Positions 18,341 through 27,502 of a stretch of 64,000 nucleotides of DNA are shown in pieces. Positions within the stretch are counted from its first letter, which is position 1. Each line of letters opens with the position of its first letter. The notes beneath the pieces are model-generated. The model ran no database searches. It was not told the DNA's origin and saw only the letters and a list, made by a program, of their open reading frames with translations. This DNA is from Parapedobacter lycopersici. GTDB taxonomy: Bacteria; Bacteroidota; Bacteroidia; Sphingobacteriales; Sphingobacteriaceae. Location of the stretch: contig NZ_JAMSLW010000002.1 of assembly GCF_024643285.1 (NCBI RefSeq), positions 434,001 to 498,000 on the forward strand, given 5' to 3'. The translations under genes were made by a program, and so were the position numbers.

Positions 18341-18512
18341 ACCGGTTGTATTCCCGTTCTGTTTTATCAGCCTGCGACTCCCTCCAATAACTTGCCGGGC
18401 TGTATGATTCCGGTTTGACCAGAATCGGGACCCGTTCGGATCGCAGCACAGAAGCAATATTCGTTAAAAAAGACTGATATCTCCGTACTGCAACTTGTCG
18501 ATTGTAAAAAAA
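18339..18512 (-). pseudogene. Short open frame without ATG, possible gene remnant
   Basis: The minus strand is open for 57 codons between an in-frame TAA (18513-18515) and the stop at 18339-18341. The translation looks protein-like (YQSFLTNIASVLRSERVPIL, then KPESYSPASYWRESQADK) and its stop codon touches an intrinsic terminator. There is no ATG; GTG at 18449 could start a 36-residue peptide. I do not recognise the sequence. It may be a decayed gene tail, a small gene with an unusual start, or chance. With the hairpin and the ArsR operator it explains most of the 315-bp gap 18259-18573. Confidence 0.3.
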
Positions 18513-18524
18513 TTACAAAAAAAC

Positions 18525-18570
18525 TTGCGCAGCTATTTGACTGCATATATATTTGCAGTCAAATAGCTGC
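18525..18570 (+). promoter_or_regulatory. ArsR-operon promoter embedded in a perfect 17-bp inverted repeat
   Basis: Arms 18529-18545 and 18554-18570 (GCAGCTATTTGACTGCA and its exact complement) are separated by 8 bp. A complete promoter overlaps them: TTG at 18525-18527, 20 bp, then TATATTTG at 18548-18555. The ATG at 18574 is 3 bp after the right arm. This is the geometry expected of an autoregulated dimeric repressor operator; that ArsR binds here is inference. Confidence 0.75.
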
Positions 18571-18573
18571 ATA

Positions 18574-18897
18574 ATGGAATTAAGAAGAGATGTATTTCAG
18601 GCCATAGCTGACCCTACCCGAAGGGCAATAATTACCTTGGTAGCGCTCCAGGCCATGACACCCAGTGCAATAGCAGAAAATTTCGGGTCATCGAGGCAAA
18701 CAATCTCAAAACATATACAAATCCTCACAGCCTGTGAAATCCTGGAGCAGGAGTACAATGGCAGGGAGATCTATTATCACCTCAATCCGAAAAAACTCAA
18801 AGATATAGCCGACTTTATCGAACCTTTCCGCAACATGTGGGATGACCGGTTCAACAAATTGGAAACCATCATGAAAGAATACCAATCCAAACACTGA
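18574..18897 (+). CDS. ArsR-family transcriptional regulator
   Basis: A 107-residue winged-helix repressor. [19 protein letters not shown] and the recognition helix region [21 protein letters not shown] are typical of the ArsR/SmtB subfamily that accompanies AHSA1-domain proteins. No metal-binding Cys cluster is present, so it is probably not a metal sensor. I chose ATG 18574 because a TTG-initiated longer frame from 18553 would begin inside the operator. It heads an operon with the AHSA1, DoxX-like and DUF4256 genes, and the palindromic promoter suggests autoregulation. Confidence 0.88.
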   Translation: MELRRDVFQAIADPTRRAIITLVALQAMTPSAIAENFGSSRQTISKHIQILTACEILEQEYNGREIYYHLNPKKLKDIADFIEPFRNMWDDRFNKLETIMKEYQSKH

Positions 18898-18899
18898 TC

Positions 18900-19367
18900 A
18901 TGGAAAGAAAAACAAGAGTACATGCCGAAGAAGGCAAACAGGAATTACACATTACAAGGGAGTTTGATCTGCCCGTTGAATTGCTTTTTAAAGCATATGT
19001 AGACCCAGAGATCGTTTCGCAATGGATGGGAACAAAAGTATTGAAACTGGAAAGCAGACAACACGGCGGCTGGCGATTTGAGACTAGTGATCCTCACGGT
19101 AATATCGTTTTTCAGTCCAACGGGGTCATCCATGAATTTATTCCAAACCAAAAAATTACCCGGACATTCGAAATGGAGAACACACCATTTGCCGTTCAGC
19201 TTGAATTCCTGGATTTTGAAAAACTCACGGACGACACCAGCAGGCTCCAGATGCATATTGTGTTTAAGTCGGTTGCATACCGGGACCAACTGTTGCAGCT
19301 GCCTTTTGTGCAGGGTATCAATATGGCACATAATCGATTGCAGGAAATTGTAATTCAACTAAAATAA
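18900..19367 (+). CDS. SRPBCC/AHSA1-domain protein
   Basis: A 155-residue protein of the AHSA1 (activator of Hsp90 ATPase homologue 1-like) branch of the SRPBCC ligand-binding fold. Typical features are ITREFDLPVELLFKAYVDPEIVSQWMG near residues 18-45 and a GG(W)RFE segment near 60. These small bacterial proteins bind hydrophobic ligands; the ligand is unknown. The start is 2 bp after the ArsR stop, a common ArsR-AHSA1 pairing, so the regulator probably controls it. Confidence 0.85.
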   Translation: MERKTRVHAEEGKQELHITREFDLPVELLFKAYVDPEIVSQWMGTKVLKLESRQHGGWRFETSDPHGNIVFQSNGVIHEFIPNQKITRTFEMENTPFAVQLEFLDFEKLTDDTSRLQMHIVFKSVAYRDQLLQLPFVQGINMAHNRLQEIVIQLK

Positions 19368-19386
19368 CCCTTTAAACAAAGACATT

Positions 19387-19764
19387 ATGACAAAGCGAAA
19401 CAAAATCATCTACTGGATTGCTACTTGCTGGTTGGCACTGGGAATGTTTTCAACCGGAATCGTGCAATTGATCAAAATGAAAGAGGAAACAGATGCAATG
19501 ACGCTTTTGGGTTATCCGGCTTATTTACTTAGCATACTGGGTACTTGGAAGCTACTAGGCGTTATTGCCATACTTATCCCTAAATTTGCTTTACTTAAAG
19601 AATGGGCTTATGCCGGTTTCTTTTTTGCAATGACCGGAGCAATCGTCTCACACTTGGTCATTGGAAACGGCGCAAAAGAACTTTTTGGACCGACATTGTT
19701 ACTTGTCCTTACCATCGTTTCCTGGCTTTTTAGGCCCGAAAGCAGAAAATTGCAGTTTAATTAA
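19387..19764 (+). CDS. DoxX-like membrane protein
   Basis: A 125-residue protein with four predicted transmembrane helices (about 8-27, 44-66, 72-92, 98-116). The order and the motif YPAYLLSILGTWKLLGVIAIL match DoxX-like proteins (DoxX_2). It sits 19 bp after the AHSA1 gene in the ArsR operon. The role of this subfamily is not established. Confidence 0.82.
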   Translation: MTKRNKIIYWIATCWLALGMFSTGIVQLIKMKEETDAMTLLGYPAYLLSILGTWKLLGVIAILIPKFALLKEWAYAGFFFAMTGAIVSHLVIGNGAKELFGPTLLLVLTIVSWLFRPESRKLQFN

Positions 19765-19777
19765 CAGTATAAAGACA

Positions 19778-20341
19778 ATGAAAAACACGAAAGAACTGGC
19801 ACCAACCGTTCGGGAAGACTTGTTGCATGTATTGAAACTCCGTTTCGAGAAAAATATGAACCGGCATAAAGGCATGAATTGGGAGAAGGTACAAACTAGG
19901 CTGGAGGCCAATACCGAAAAATTATGGTCGCTCCATAACATGGAGAACACTGGCGGCGAGCCCGATGTGGTTGAACACGACAGGGACACCGGTGAATATA
20001 TTTTTTACGATTGTTCAGCAGAAAGCCCAAAAGGCCGCAGAAGTCTCTGTTACGACCGTGAAGCACTTGATGCCAGAAAAGCACATAAACCCGAAAACAG
20101 CGCGAAAGACATGGCCGCCGAAATGGGCATCACCCTGTTGACCGAACAACAATACCAGCTCCTGCAGCAATTGGGGAAGTTCGACACAAAAACATCAAGC
20201 TGGGTAGAAACCCCGTCAAATGTCAGGGAACTTGGCGGCGCCATTTTCGGTGATTGGCGTTTTGGTCGCGTCTTCATTTATCACAATGGTGCCGACTCCT
20301 ATTATGGCGCCAGGGGATTCCGGGGGCTGTTACGGGTGTAA
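19778..20341 (+). CDS. DUF4256 family protein
   Basis: A 187-residue soluble protein of the DUF4256 family. It shows LKLRFEKNMNRHKGMNWEKV near the N-terminus, then GGEPDVVEHD, YDCSAESPKGRRSLCYDREA and a glycine-rich C-terminus (FGDWRFGRVFIYHNGADSYY). The function of the family is unknown, and it is often found with ArsR-AHSA1 genes. I took ATG 19778, 13 bp after the DoxX-like stop, rather than a longer frame from 19661 that overlaps the DoxX-like gene. It ends the operon. Confidence 0.85.
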   Translation: MKNTKELAPTVREDLLHVLKLRFEKNMNRHKGMNWEKVQTRLEANTEKLWSLHNMENTGGEPDVVEHDRDTGEYIFYDCSAESPKGRRSLCYDREALDARKAHKPENSAKDMAAEMGITLLTEQQYQLLQQLGKFDTKTSSWVETPSNVRELGGAIFGDWRFGRVFIYHNGADSYYGARGFRGLLRV

Positions 20342-20469
20342 TAGATTCTTTAGCATAGCACATCCGGCTATCCTACCCGTAAAAGAGATACGTAAGTAAC
20401 AATAAGAAACAGCAAGCCATCCCGTACCCCTTGCTACGGGGGGTTATGCTGCGTAATGTGTTTGTCTCG

Positions 20470-20796
20470 TTAAGCCTCTTCTATTCCGGCTTCCGGTGCA
20501 TTTTTTTTGACGGAGGAGATACCGTTGTCTCTTCCCGAAGCACTTTCGTACATTTCACTGTTTCCGATGACCTGATGGTTACCGGCCTTTAAGACAAAAT
20601 AGTGCTTACCGTTTGTCGACGTTTTCTTCTCATAACGTTCATCCTTGGATGCATTCTCCTTAACCGATTTAATGCCGTTCTTTAGCGACGCTTTGGAGTT
20701 ATACATTTCGCTGCTTAAAATGGTTTCACCATTTCCTGCTTTCAGGGCAAAATGAAATTGCCCATTCTTTGCGGTTTTTACAACAAATTTTCCCAT
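20470..20796 (-). CDS. yegP: YegP-family protein (two DUF1508 repeats)
   Basis: A 108-residue protein built of two tandem DUF1508 repeats, about residues 3-48 and 54-99. Each has the pattern GQFHFALKAGNGETILSSEMY / GKHYFVLKAGNHQVIGNSEM followed by NGI(K/S)SVK and an NA turn. YegP proteins form a compact alpha/beta dimer-like fold; their role is not settled. It is read alone from a strong promoter (20815-20844), downstream of and on the same strand as pgl. Confidence 0.9.
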   Translation of the reverse strand: MGKFVVKTAKNGQFHFALKAGNGETILSSEMYNSKASLKNGIKSVKENASKDERYEKKTSTNGKHYFVLKAGNHQVIGNSEMYESASGRDNGISSVKKNAPEAGIEEA

Positions 20797-20814
20797 AACG
20801 ATTTAGTTTTATGT

Positions 20815-20844
20815 CAAAAATAAAAAATTATTTGAGCGGGGCAA
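20815..20844 (-). promoter_or_regulatory. YegP promoter
   Basis: On the minus strand TTG (20842-20844), 19 bp, then TATTTTTG (20815-20822): a complete Bacteroidota promoter 18 bp before the ATG at 20796. Confidence 0.7.
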
Positions 20845-20883
20845 GGAACCGTGAGATTTTTATTGCGCCGTGTAAGGGAGACA

Positions 20884-21609
20884 TCAACGGGTTAGCCTGG
20901 ACGCGGCCGCCTGGTCAACAAACCAGGTGACATCATCGGAGTCAATAAGCTGGGCTGGATATACCTGTGGATTGGCTGTCCCTTCCAATACCTGATGCAG
21001 GGCTTCCGCTTTATTAGCGCCGTAGGCAACTACGGCAATTTGTTTCGCATGATTAACCAATGATACCGTCAATGTAATGCGATACATTTCCTGTGATTGT
21101 AAATAATAGGCGTCTACCCATTTTGCACGTTCATCCAGCACAGCCGTTCCCGGAAACCAGGATGCGGTGTGTCCATCTGCTCCCATGCCCAGCAGGATCA
21201 GGTCAAACACGCCGTCGTCTCCCAGGTACCGTTTCAGCAGTCGCTCATACTCAACTGCAAAATCAAGGGCATTCAACTCGTCTGACCACATCGGAAAAAC
21301 CTGCTCATCAGGTACCGGCACATGGTTAAGCAGTGTTTCAAATGACATTTTCGCATTGCTGCGACCATCAGTCAGCGGCACCCATCGCTCATCCCCCCAG
21401 AAAACATACACCTGTTCCCAGGCAATCTGTTCCCGGTAAGGAGATGTTGCCAGTAACTCATATAATCCGACCGGCGAGGAGCCACCTGTAAGCGCTACGG
21501 TAAAATGTCCCTTTTCGGCGATTGCCTGTGTCGCTGCCTGTACAAACAATGCAGCTAGATCGATATTCAACTCCGGTATCGTTGAAAATTGCTTAATCCG
21601 GTTTGCCAT
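20884..21609 (-). CDS. pgl: 6-phosphogluconolactonase
   Basis: Hydrolyses 6-phosphogluconolactone in the oxidative pentose phosphate pathway. The 241-residue protein is of the DevB type, with the phosphate-binding TVALTGGSSPVGLYELL near residue 37, VFWGDERWVPL near 70 and LLGMGADGHTASWFPG near 140. It is the last gene of rpiB-gnd-zwf-pgl, 11 bp after zwf. Confidence 0.93.
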   Translation of the reverse strand: MANRIKQFSTIPELNIDLAALFVQAATQAIAEKGHFTVALTGGSSPVGLYELLATSPYREQIAWEQVYVFWGDERWVPLTDGRSNAKMSFETLLNHVPVPDEQVFPMWSDELNALDFAVEYERLLKRYLGDDGVFDLILLGMGADGHTASWFPGTAVLDERAKWVDAYYLQSQEMYRITLTVSLVNHAKQIAVVAYGANKAEALHQVLEGTANPQVYPAQLIDSDDVTWFVDQAAASRLTR

Positions 21610-21620
21610 AACTTTCTGCT

Positions 21621-23132
21621 TTAGGTATGCATATTTAATGCCCAGACATGACCCTGCCGGGCAATTAACGCCTCTGCGCTTTCCGGACCCCAGGTGCCGG
21701 CAGCGTAATTAGGAAAATCAAGCGAGTCTCTGCTTTCCCAGGCTTCCAATATCGGCGTTATTACGTCCCAGGCCTCTTCTACCTGGTCAGAGCGCATAAA
21801 CAACGTGGCGTCGCCCCGCATGGCATCCAATAATAACGTTTCGTATGCTTCGGGAGTCTGCGTAGAACACTTGTCGTAGTCAAACACCATTTCCGCTGGA
21901 TTAAGACTCATTTCCAATCCGGTTTTCTTGGTTGTAAAACGCAAACGGATATCCATCTGCGGCTGTATATTAATGGTTAACCGGTTGGGCATGAGGTTGC
22001 CTGCCTGTGCCGGCGAAAAGGTAGAATGGGGTACCGGACGGAATTGAATCGTAATGGAAGAGGTCTTTTCCTGCATCCGCTTCCCTGTCCGTAAATAAAA
22101 CGGCACCCCCTGCCACCGCCAATTGTCAATGTATAATTGCATAGCGACAAAAGTTTCCGTATTGGAAGAAGGGTTCACGCCGCTTTCCTGCCTGTATGAC
22201 GGCACCTTTTTGCCGGCTAGCCAGCCACTATTGTATTGTCCTCTTATTGCATATTGATGTATTTCCTCCGGCTTAAACCGGCGGACTGCACGCAGCACGT
22301 CCACTTTGCGGTTACGTATTTCTTCGGCTGCTAATGAAATGGGTGCTTCCATGGCCACCATACATAACACCTGCAACAAGTGGTTCTGGATCATGTCACG
22401 AAGCGCGCCGGACTGTTCGTAATAGCCACCGCGGTCCTCCACACCCACCTGTTCGGCAACCGTAATCTGGATATAATCGATATAATTTCTGTTCCACAAC
22501 GGTTCAAACAGCGCATTGGCAAAACGGAAAGCCAGGATATTCTGTACGGTTTCCTTGCCCAGGTAATGGTCAATACGGTAAATCTGTTCTTCCTGAAAGG
22601 TATTTCCAAATAATTGATTTAAGGCTACGGCCGTCTGTTTATTGTATCCAAAAGGTTTTTCAATCACGATACGGTCCTGGGTAGCCTCGTTCGCCAATGC
22701 ATATTTACCGATGTTCGTTGCGGCCATATCGATAAACTGTGGTGCAATCGATAAATAAAACAGCCGGTTTGCACGCAGTTTCCATTCGCTGTCCAGTTTG
22801 GCAAGGTCCGATCCGAGTTGCTGATACGCTTCCGGATCGTTAATGTCTGATTTAAGGTAGGAAACCGACGCACTGAACTGTTTCCATTTTTCCTTGTCAG
22901 GTACGCCGCTTCTAGAAAACTGCAACAAGCCTTCATGCAGGTGTTCGTGATACGTCTTGTCCGTTAACGGCGTCCGCCCCAGTCCAATAATCGCAAATTT
23001 ATCAGGCATCCACCCTTCCAGGTAGAGATTGTAAAATGCGGGAATCAGCTTTCTTTTGGCAAGGTCTCCGGTACCGCCAAAAATGATAATGATGGTTGGG
23101 GTTATTTTTTTGCCTGCTTTCATGTTCATCAC
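21621..23132 (-). CDS. zwf: Glucose-6-phosphate 1-dehydrogenase
   Basis: Oxidises glucose 6-phosphate to the lactone with reduction of NADP (or NAD). The 503-residue protein has the nucleotide-binding [12 protein letters not shown] near residue 18 and the catalytic [13 protein letters not shown] near 195. The full length is normal. The N-terminus has Met at positions 1, 2 and 4, so the start is uncertain by three residues. It lies between gnd (26 bp) and pgl (11 bp) in the pentose phosphate operon. Confidence 0.95.
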   Translation of the reverse strand: MMNMKAGKKITPTIIIIFGGTGDLAKRKLIPAFYNLYLEGWMPDKFAIIGLGRTPLTDKTYHEHLHEGLLQFSRSGVPDKEKWKQFSASVSYLKSDINDPEAYQQLGSDLAKLDSEWKLRANRLFYLSIAPQFIDMAATNIGKYALANEATQDRIVIEKPFGYNKQTAVALNQLFGNTFQEEQIYRIDHYLGKETVQNILAFRFANALFEPLWNRNYIDYIQITVAEQVGVEDRGGYYEQSGALRDMIQNHLLQVLCMVAMEAPISLAAEEIRNRKVDVLRAVRRFKPEEIHQYAIRGQYNSGWLAGKKVPSYRQESGVNPSSNTETFVAMQLYIDNWRWQGVPFYLRTGKRMQEKTSSITIQFRPVPHSTFSPAQAGNLMPNRLTINIQPQMDIRLRFTTKKTGLEMSLNPAEMVFDYDKCSTQTPEAYETLLLDAMRGDATLFMRSDQVEEAWDVITPILEAWESRDSLDFPNYAAGTWGPESAEALIARQGHVWALNMHT

Positions 23133-23158
23133 TTTCCAAATAAAACGCTATCTATTAA

Positions 23159-24571
23159 TCATCCATTCCACTGGGTATGGAATACCCCTTCACGGTCAAT
23201 CCGCTCATACTGATGCGCACCAAAATAGTCCCGCTGCGCCTGGATCAGGTTAGTCGGCAACGTTTCGCTGCGGTAGGCGTCAAAGTAAGCAAGCGCAGAC
23301 ATGAAGGCCGGTACAGGGATCCCCCTGTTGACGGCTTCAGTGACGACGGTACGGAGATGTTGCTGCATATTGACGACCCGACGGCCGATTTCGTCATCCA
23401 GCAACAGGTTGGGGAGTGCCGGATCCCGTTGGTAAGCCGCCCTGAAGTCTTCCAGGCAAGCCGCACGGATGATGCATCCGCCACGCCAGATCCGGATGAT
23501 TTCATCCAGTTGCAGCCCATACTGGTAAGCCTCAGATGCAATCCGCAACTGAGTCATACCCTGTGCATAAATCGTTGTCATCGCAACGTAGTATGCATTT
23601 TTCACTTGCGCTATAAACTGATCTTCGAGCAATGATTCATGTACTACCGGCGACCAGCGTAACCGCTTTGCCGCTTCCGTACGTTCAGTCTTGAGCTTGG
23701 ATAGGTCACGCATAGTCACCGCGGCGTCGATGGTTGGTACAGGTGCCTGTAGGTCCATTGCATTTTGCGACGTCCATTTTCCCGTGCCTTTGGCTTTTGC
23801 CCAGTCGGAAATAACATTGACCAGCCGTTGCCCGGTTTCGGTATCAACCTCATTCAACACTTTGGCCGTTATCTCAATTAAAAAGGAATTAAGTTCCGTT
23901 TCATTCCAGGCTTCAAACGTCTGCTGCAGCCGGTCATCAGGTAAACCCAGCCCCCTCTTTAGCAGATCATATGTTTCCGCAATCAGCTGCATAATCGCAT
24001 ACTCAATACCGTTATGCACCATTTTTACATAGTTCCCCGCAGAACCGCTGCCCATGTAGGCCACACACGCATCTCCGTTTACCTTCGCGGCAACGGCTTC
24101 AAAAACGGGGCGCAGCCGTTCATACGCACGCCGGTCGCCGCCCGGCATCATGCTTGGCCCGAAACGGGCACCCTGTTCGCCGCCCGAGATACCCATCCCG
24201 AAAAAGTGAATCCCTTTAGCTGCAAGCTCCGTTACCCGGCGGTCTGTATCGGTAAAGTAGGTATTGCCACCATCCACAATGATGTCCCCGTTCTCCAGGT
24301 AAGGAAGCAGCGATGCTATGGCAGCATCGACAGGTCCTCCCGCCGGCACCAGCAGCATCAACGCTCTTGGGTGTTTAAGCGACCCGGCAAACTCCGCTAC
24401 CGAGGTGGTGCCCATCACCTGTTGGTCACGGGCGGCTTCTTTCTCCAGCGAAGTAACTTTTGCCGCATCCAGATCCAGCCCTGCTACGGCAAAACCGTGG
24501 TCGGCCATATTCAAGAGTAAATTTCTTCCCATCACACCCAGCCCCACAATACCAAAATCGTATTGACTCAT
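23159..24571 (-). CDS. gnd: 6-phosphogluconate dehydrogenase, decarboxylating
   Basis: Converts 6-phosphogluconate to ribulose 5-phosphate and CO2 with NADP reduction. The 470 residues match the long dimeric form. GIVGLGVMGRNLLLNMADHGF at the N-terminus is the Rossmann fingerprint, GISGGEQGARFGPSMMPGG near 129 binds substrate, and KMVHNGIEYA near 184 holds the catalytic Lys. It follows rpiB by 38 bp and precedes zwf by 26 bp, all on the minus strand. Confidence 0.95.
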   Translation of the reverse strand: MSQYDFGIVGLGVMGRNLLLNMADHGFAVAGLDLDAAKVTSLEKEAARDQQVMGTTSVAEFAGSLKHPRALMLLVPAGGPVDAAIASLLPYLENGDIIVDGGNTYFTDTDRRVTELAAKGIHFFGMGISGGEQGARFGPSMMPGGDRRAYERLRPVFEAVAAKVNGDACVAYMGSGSAGNYVKMVHNGIEYAIMQLIAETYDLLKRGLGLPDDRLQQTFEAWNETELNSFLIEITAKVLNEVDTETGQRLVNVISDWAKAKGTGKWTSQNAMDLQAPVPTIDAAVTMRDLSKLKTERTEAAKRLRWSPVVHESLLEDQFIAQVKNAYYVAMTTIYAQGMTQLRIASEAYQYGLQLDEIIRIWRGGCIIRAACLEDFRAAYQRDPALPNLLLDDEIGRRVVNMQQHLRTVVTEAVNRGIPVPAFMSALAYFDAYRSETLPTNLIQAQRDYFGAHQYERIDREGVFHTQWNG

Positions 24572-24609
24572 ATTATCCTTCTTTAATTGTTTCCATTATG
24601 TGAATGTGA

Positions 24610-25056
24610 TCATCGCCGATGTTCCAATGCAATGACTTTCTGCAGCCTACGCTCAAATCGGCCCGTGCCGATATACCGGGCCCGCAGGAAGGTATCGACC
24701 AGCTCCCGGATAAGCATCGGGCCGGTAACCCGACCGCCTATACATAAGAGGTTCATGTCATCATGTTCCACGCCCTGACGGGCAGAATACGTGTCTGTAA
24801 TGAGGGCAGCACGTACGCCGGACATCTTATTGGCGGCAATGGATACACCCACCCCGCTTCCACAGATAGCAATACCCCGCTCAACCGCTTTGCTGGCAAT
24901 CGCCTCTGCCAACGGCACCACAATATCAGGGTAATCGTCGTCAGGGTCGAATGTCTTTGCACCGAAATCAACCACTTCGTATTGCTTGCTTAACTCAGCT
25001 ATCACAGCCTGTTTCTGTTCAAAACCGGCATGGTCAGCCGCTATGCCTATTTTCAT
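24610..25056 (-). CDS. rpiB: Ribose 5-phosphate isomerase B
   Basis: Interconverts ribulose and ribose 5-phosphate. The 148-residue RpiB/LacAB-fold protein has the N-terminal IGIAADHAGFEQKQ, the catalytic-Cys loop GIAICGSGVGVSIAANKM near residue 62 and NLLCIGGRV near 103. It is the first gene of the oxidative pentose phosphate operon, with a TAnnTTTG box about 140 bp upstream. Confidence 0.93.
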   Translation of the reverse strand: MKIGIAADHAGFEQKQAVIAELSKQYEVVDFGAKTFDPDDDYPDIVVPLAEAIASKAVERGIAICGSGVGVSIAANKMSGVRAALITDTYSARQGVEHDDMNLLCIGGRVTGPMLIRELVDTFLRARYIGTGRFERRLQKVIALEHRR

Positions 25057-25197
25057 GTTGCTAACAGTGGAGATTATCGATTCCTCTTATTTGTTTTCCC
25101 GACAAATAATACTTGAAGATAAGCAAAAAAGTTTTGCCTTGCTTCCATCCCGGATGCCGCCTTTCCCGTCATTCGGTTAATTGACATTATCCGGACG

Positions 25198-25205
25198 CAA
25201 ATATA
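25198..25205 (-). promoter_or_regulatory. -7 box upstream of the pentose phosphate operon
   Basis: TATATTTG on the minus strand, 141 bp before rpiB. No TTG is seen at the normal distance. If used, the leader is about 130 nt; I saw no riboswitch-like structure in it. Confidence 0.4.
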
Positions 25206-25282
25206 GCGACGTTAAATGACTGTGTCGCGGCTTCAGCTAAACGATTTATGGATATCCACGTTGTCAGTCCCCAAACGGGAGA

Positions 25283-27466
25283 TCATTTAAGTGCAAATGC
25301 AATGTAATTTCCCCCCAGCTTCGCGCCCCTTGCCCCACCGGCGGCAATAACCACGTATTGCCGGCCATCCACTTCATAGGTAATTGGCGTAGCAAATCCG
25401 CCCGCCGGCAGCTGGTATTCCCACAAAACCTTCCCTGTTTTTTTATCAAATGCGCGGATCCGCTCATCCCGTGTACCGGCAATAAAAATCAGTCCGCTGG
25501 CCGTAACCACCGGTCCGCCGTAGTTTTCCGTACCTGTAATGGGAACACCCTTTGCCGTCAGTTCCGGATACTCGCCCAGCGGAACACGCCACACGTATTC
25601 ACCGGTATTCAGGTCAATGGCATTCAGTGTTCCCCAGGGAGGTTTTACCCCGGGGTAACCGTCCTGGTCTGTCAGCCGTTCCCACACTTTTTTAACATAA
25701 AGCGGCTTAAAGCCGAATGGCTGCCGCTCCTCCGTCGCCGGCTCACCGCTTTCCACGCGCCTTCCGCCACCTGTACGCGGGCGGGCAGCATCGGGATTTA
25801 GCAGGTAATCCACAATCCGTTCACGGTCACCTTCGGGAAGGTGGCCGAACGAGGGCATTCGTCCCGTTCCCGCGGTAATAAGCGCCTTCAGTTGAGCCGT
25901 TGAAAGTTTACTGCCAATGCCCCGGAGCGAAGGAAATTCCAATCCGTTGCCCTGGCGGTCAGCCCCGTGGCATGAAGCGCAGTTTACCGCATAAAGCGCA
26001 TGTCCTTCCGATAATTTAGCGGTCTGTGCGCTAAGCGTTGCTGTATCCACCATCTGGAGCAGCCAAGGATCATTATTCGAGTTGACATACAATATGCCCT
26101 CCGGGTCCGTGGCATTGCCACCCCATTCCGCTCCACCGCTGTAACCAAACAGAATCGTCCCCTCTACGCTGGGTGGGGTATACTTGTGGTCGGTCCGGTA
26201 TTTCAGGTACCGCTCCCGGATATAGGCGTGCGATTCGGGGGAAATGTCGGTAATGTCATCCTCGGTAAATACCTGATGGGCAAAAGGGGCCGGCTTGAGC
26301 GGGAATTTCTGTGTGGGATAGGCCTGTTCGCCCGGCAGGCCGACGGTGGGCACCGGTCGTTCCTCAACCGGAAAAAGCGGCTCGCCGCTATCCCGGTCGA
26401 GCACATAAACCAGCCCGTCCTTGGTTGCCTGCGCCACCGCATCCACCAATTTTCCGTTATGTCTTACCGTTACCAGGTTCGGCTGACTCGGGATATCCCG
26501 GTCCCAAAGGTCGTGGCGGATGGTCTGGTAATACCATTTGAGCTTCCCCGTTTCCGCATCCAGCGCAACGATACTGTTGGAAAAGAGGTTGGCGCCGGGG
26601 CGGTCGCCGCCATAAAAATCCGAAGCGGGGGAGCCTGTACCAAAATACACCGTACCCCGCAACTCGTCCACCACCATTCCCGGCCAGCTGTTTACGCCGC
26701 CGATCCGCTGGTAAGCATCGGCGGGCCAGGTATCGTACCCTACCTCGCCGGGATGCGGCACGGTATGGAATACCCATAGCAGTTTGCCTGTTACCACATC
26801 GAAACCCCGCACATAACCCGGTGCCGCATTACCGTCCTCCGATACTGATGAGCCCATCACCAGCACGTCCTTATAGATCACACCGGGGCTTGTCGCATTG
26901 ATGTTCAGTCCTGAAACCTCGCGGTCGAGTCCGTCATCCAGTCCCTGGTAAAGGCTTACCGCGCCACCCGTGCCGAAACCTTCAACCAGTACGCCACGGT
27001 CGGCGTCAACCGCATACAGATTAGGGCCAACAGTATACAAAATACGCCGGTCGTCTCCGCGCTCCCAGTACACCACACCGCGGTTTACATGTATCCTTTT
27101 TTCCGGCGGGTCGAATTTCCAGCGCAGTTCTCCTGTGGCGGCATCTACCGCAAACAGTTTCAGCCCCGGTGTCGTGCCGTACAGCACGCCCCGCACCACA
27201 ATCGGCTGGGTCTGGATCTGCAGGGCACGGGGTTCCTTGCCGGGTTCCGGTGTTTCAGCTGCATCAAACATCCATGCAACCTCCAGCTGGCCTACGTTGT
27301 CCGGGGTAATCTGCGTTAACGGTGAATACCGGTTCCCGGCCTTGTTGCCACCGTAAACCGGCCAGTCTGTCCCGGTCTTATATTCATAGGCTGTGCCGCT
27401 TCCAGTACAGTTTATGTATAGCATACCTGTTGCCAGCAGGCATGCCATAAGTCCATTCCGCATCAT
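25283..27466 (-). CDS. PQQ-dependent dehydrogenase with inserted cytochrome c domain, lipoprotein
   Basis: A 727-residue predicted lipoprotein (lipobox Cys20, YINC) that should face the periplasm. Most of it is a quinoprotein beta-propeller of the glucose/alcohol dehydrogenase superfamily: WPVYGGNKAGNRYSPLTQI near residue 34 and repeated AxDxxTGxxxW propeller signatures (AVDAATGELRWKF, ALDAETGKLKWYY, AFDKKTGKVLWEY). A cytochrome c domain is inserted late in the propeller, with CASCH at 496-500 and the Met ligand in GRMPSFGHL. It likely oxidises a sugar or alcohol and passes electrons to the haem. It follows the dehydratase gene by 36 bp. The substrate is not fixed by sequence, and no pqq synthesis genes are in the window. 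Confidence 0.88.
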   Translation of the reverse strand: MMRNGLMACLLATGMLYINCTGSGTAYEYKTGTDWPVYGGNKAGNRYSPLTQITPDNVGQLEVAWMFDAAETPEPGKEPRALQIQTQPIVVRGVLYGTTPGLKLFAVDAATGELRWKFDPPEKRIHVNRGVVYWERGDDRRILYTVGPNLYAVDADRGVLVEGFGTGGAVSLYQGLDDGLDREVSGLNINATSPGVIYKDVLVMGSSVSEDGNAAPGYVRGFDVVTGKLLWVFHTVPHPGEVGYDTWPADAYQRIGGVNSWPGMVVDELRGTVYFGTGSPASDFYGGDRPGANLFSNSIVALDAETGKLKWYYQTIRHDLWDRDIPSQPNLVTVRHNGKLVDAVAQATKDGLVYVLDRDSGEPLFPVEERPVPTVGLPGEQAYPTQKFPLKPAPFAHQVFTEDDITDISPESHAYIRERYLKYRTDHKYTPPSVEGTILFGYSGGAEWGGNATDPEGILYVNSNNDPWLLQMVDTATLSAQTAKLSEGHALYAVNCASCHGADRQGNGLEFPSLRGIGSKLSTAQLKALITAGTGRMPSFGHLPEGDRERIVDYLLNPDAARPRTGGGRRVESGEPATEERQPFGFKPLYVKKVWERLTDQDGYPGVKPPWGTLNAIDLNTGEYVWRVPLGEYPELTAKGVPITGTENYGGPVVTASGLIFIAGTRDERIRAFDKKTGKVLWEYQLPAGGFATPITYEVDGRQYVVIAAGGARGAKLGGNYIAFALK

Positions 27467-27502
27467 GATGCTAATATTGGTTATTAATGACTGTCAAGTC
27501 CT

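Noticed and set aside
18339-18546. Minus-strand frame starting ATG at 18546 inside the ArsR operator
   Set aside because: Its translation is Cys- and Phe-rich with no protein-like pattern; the other frame looks more natural but lacks a good start.
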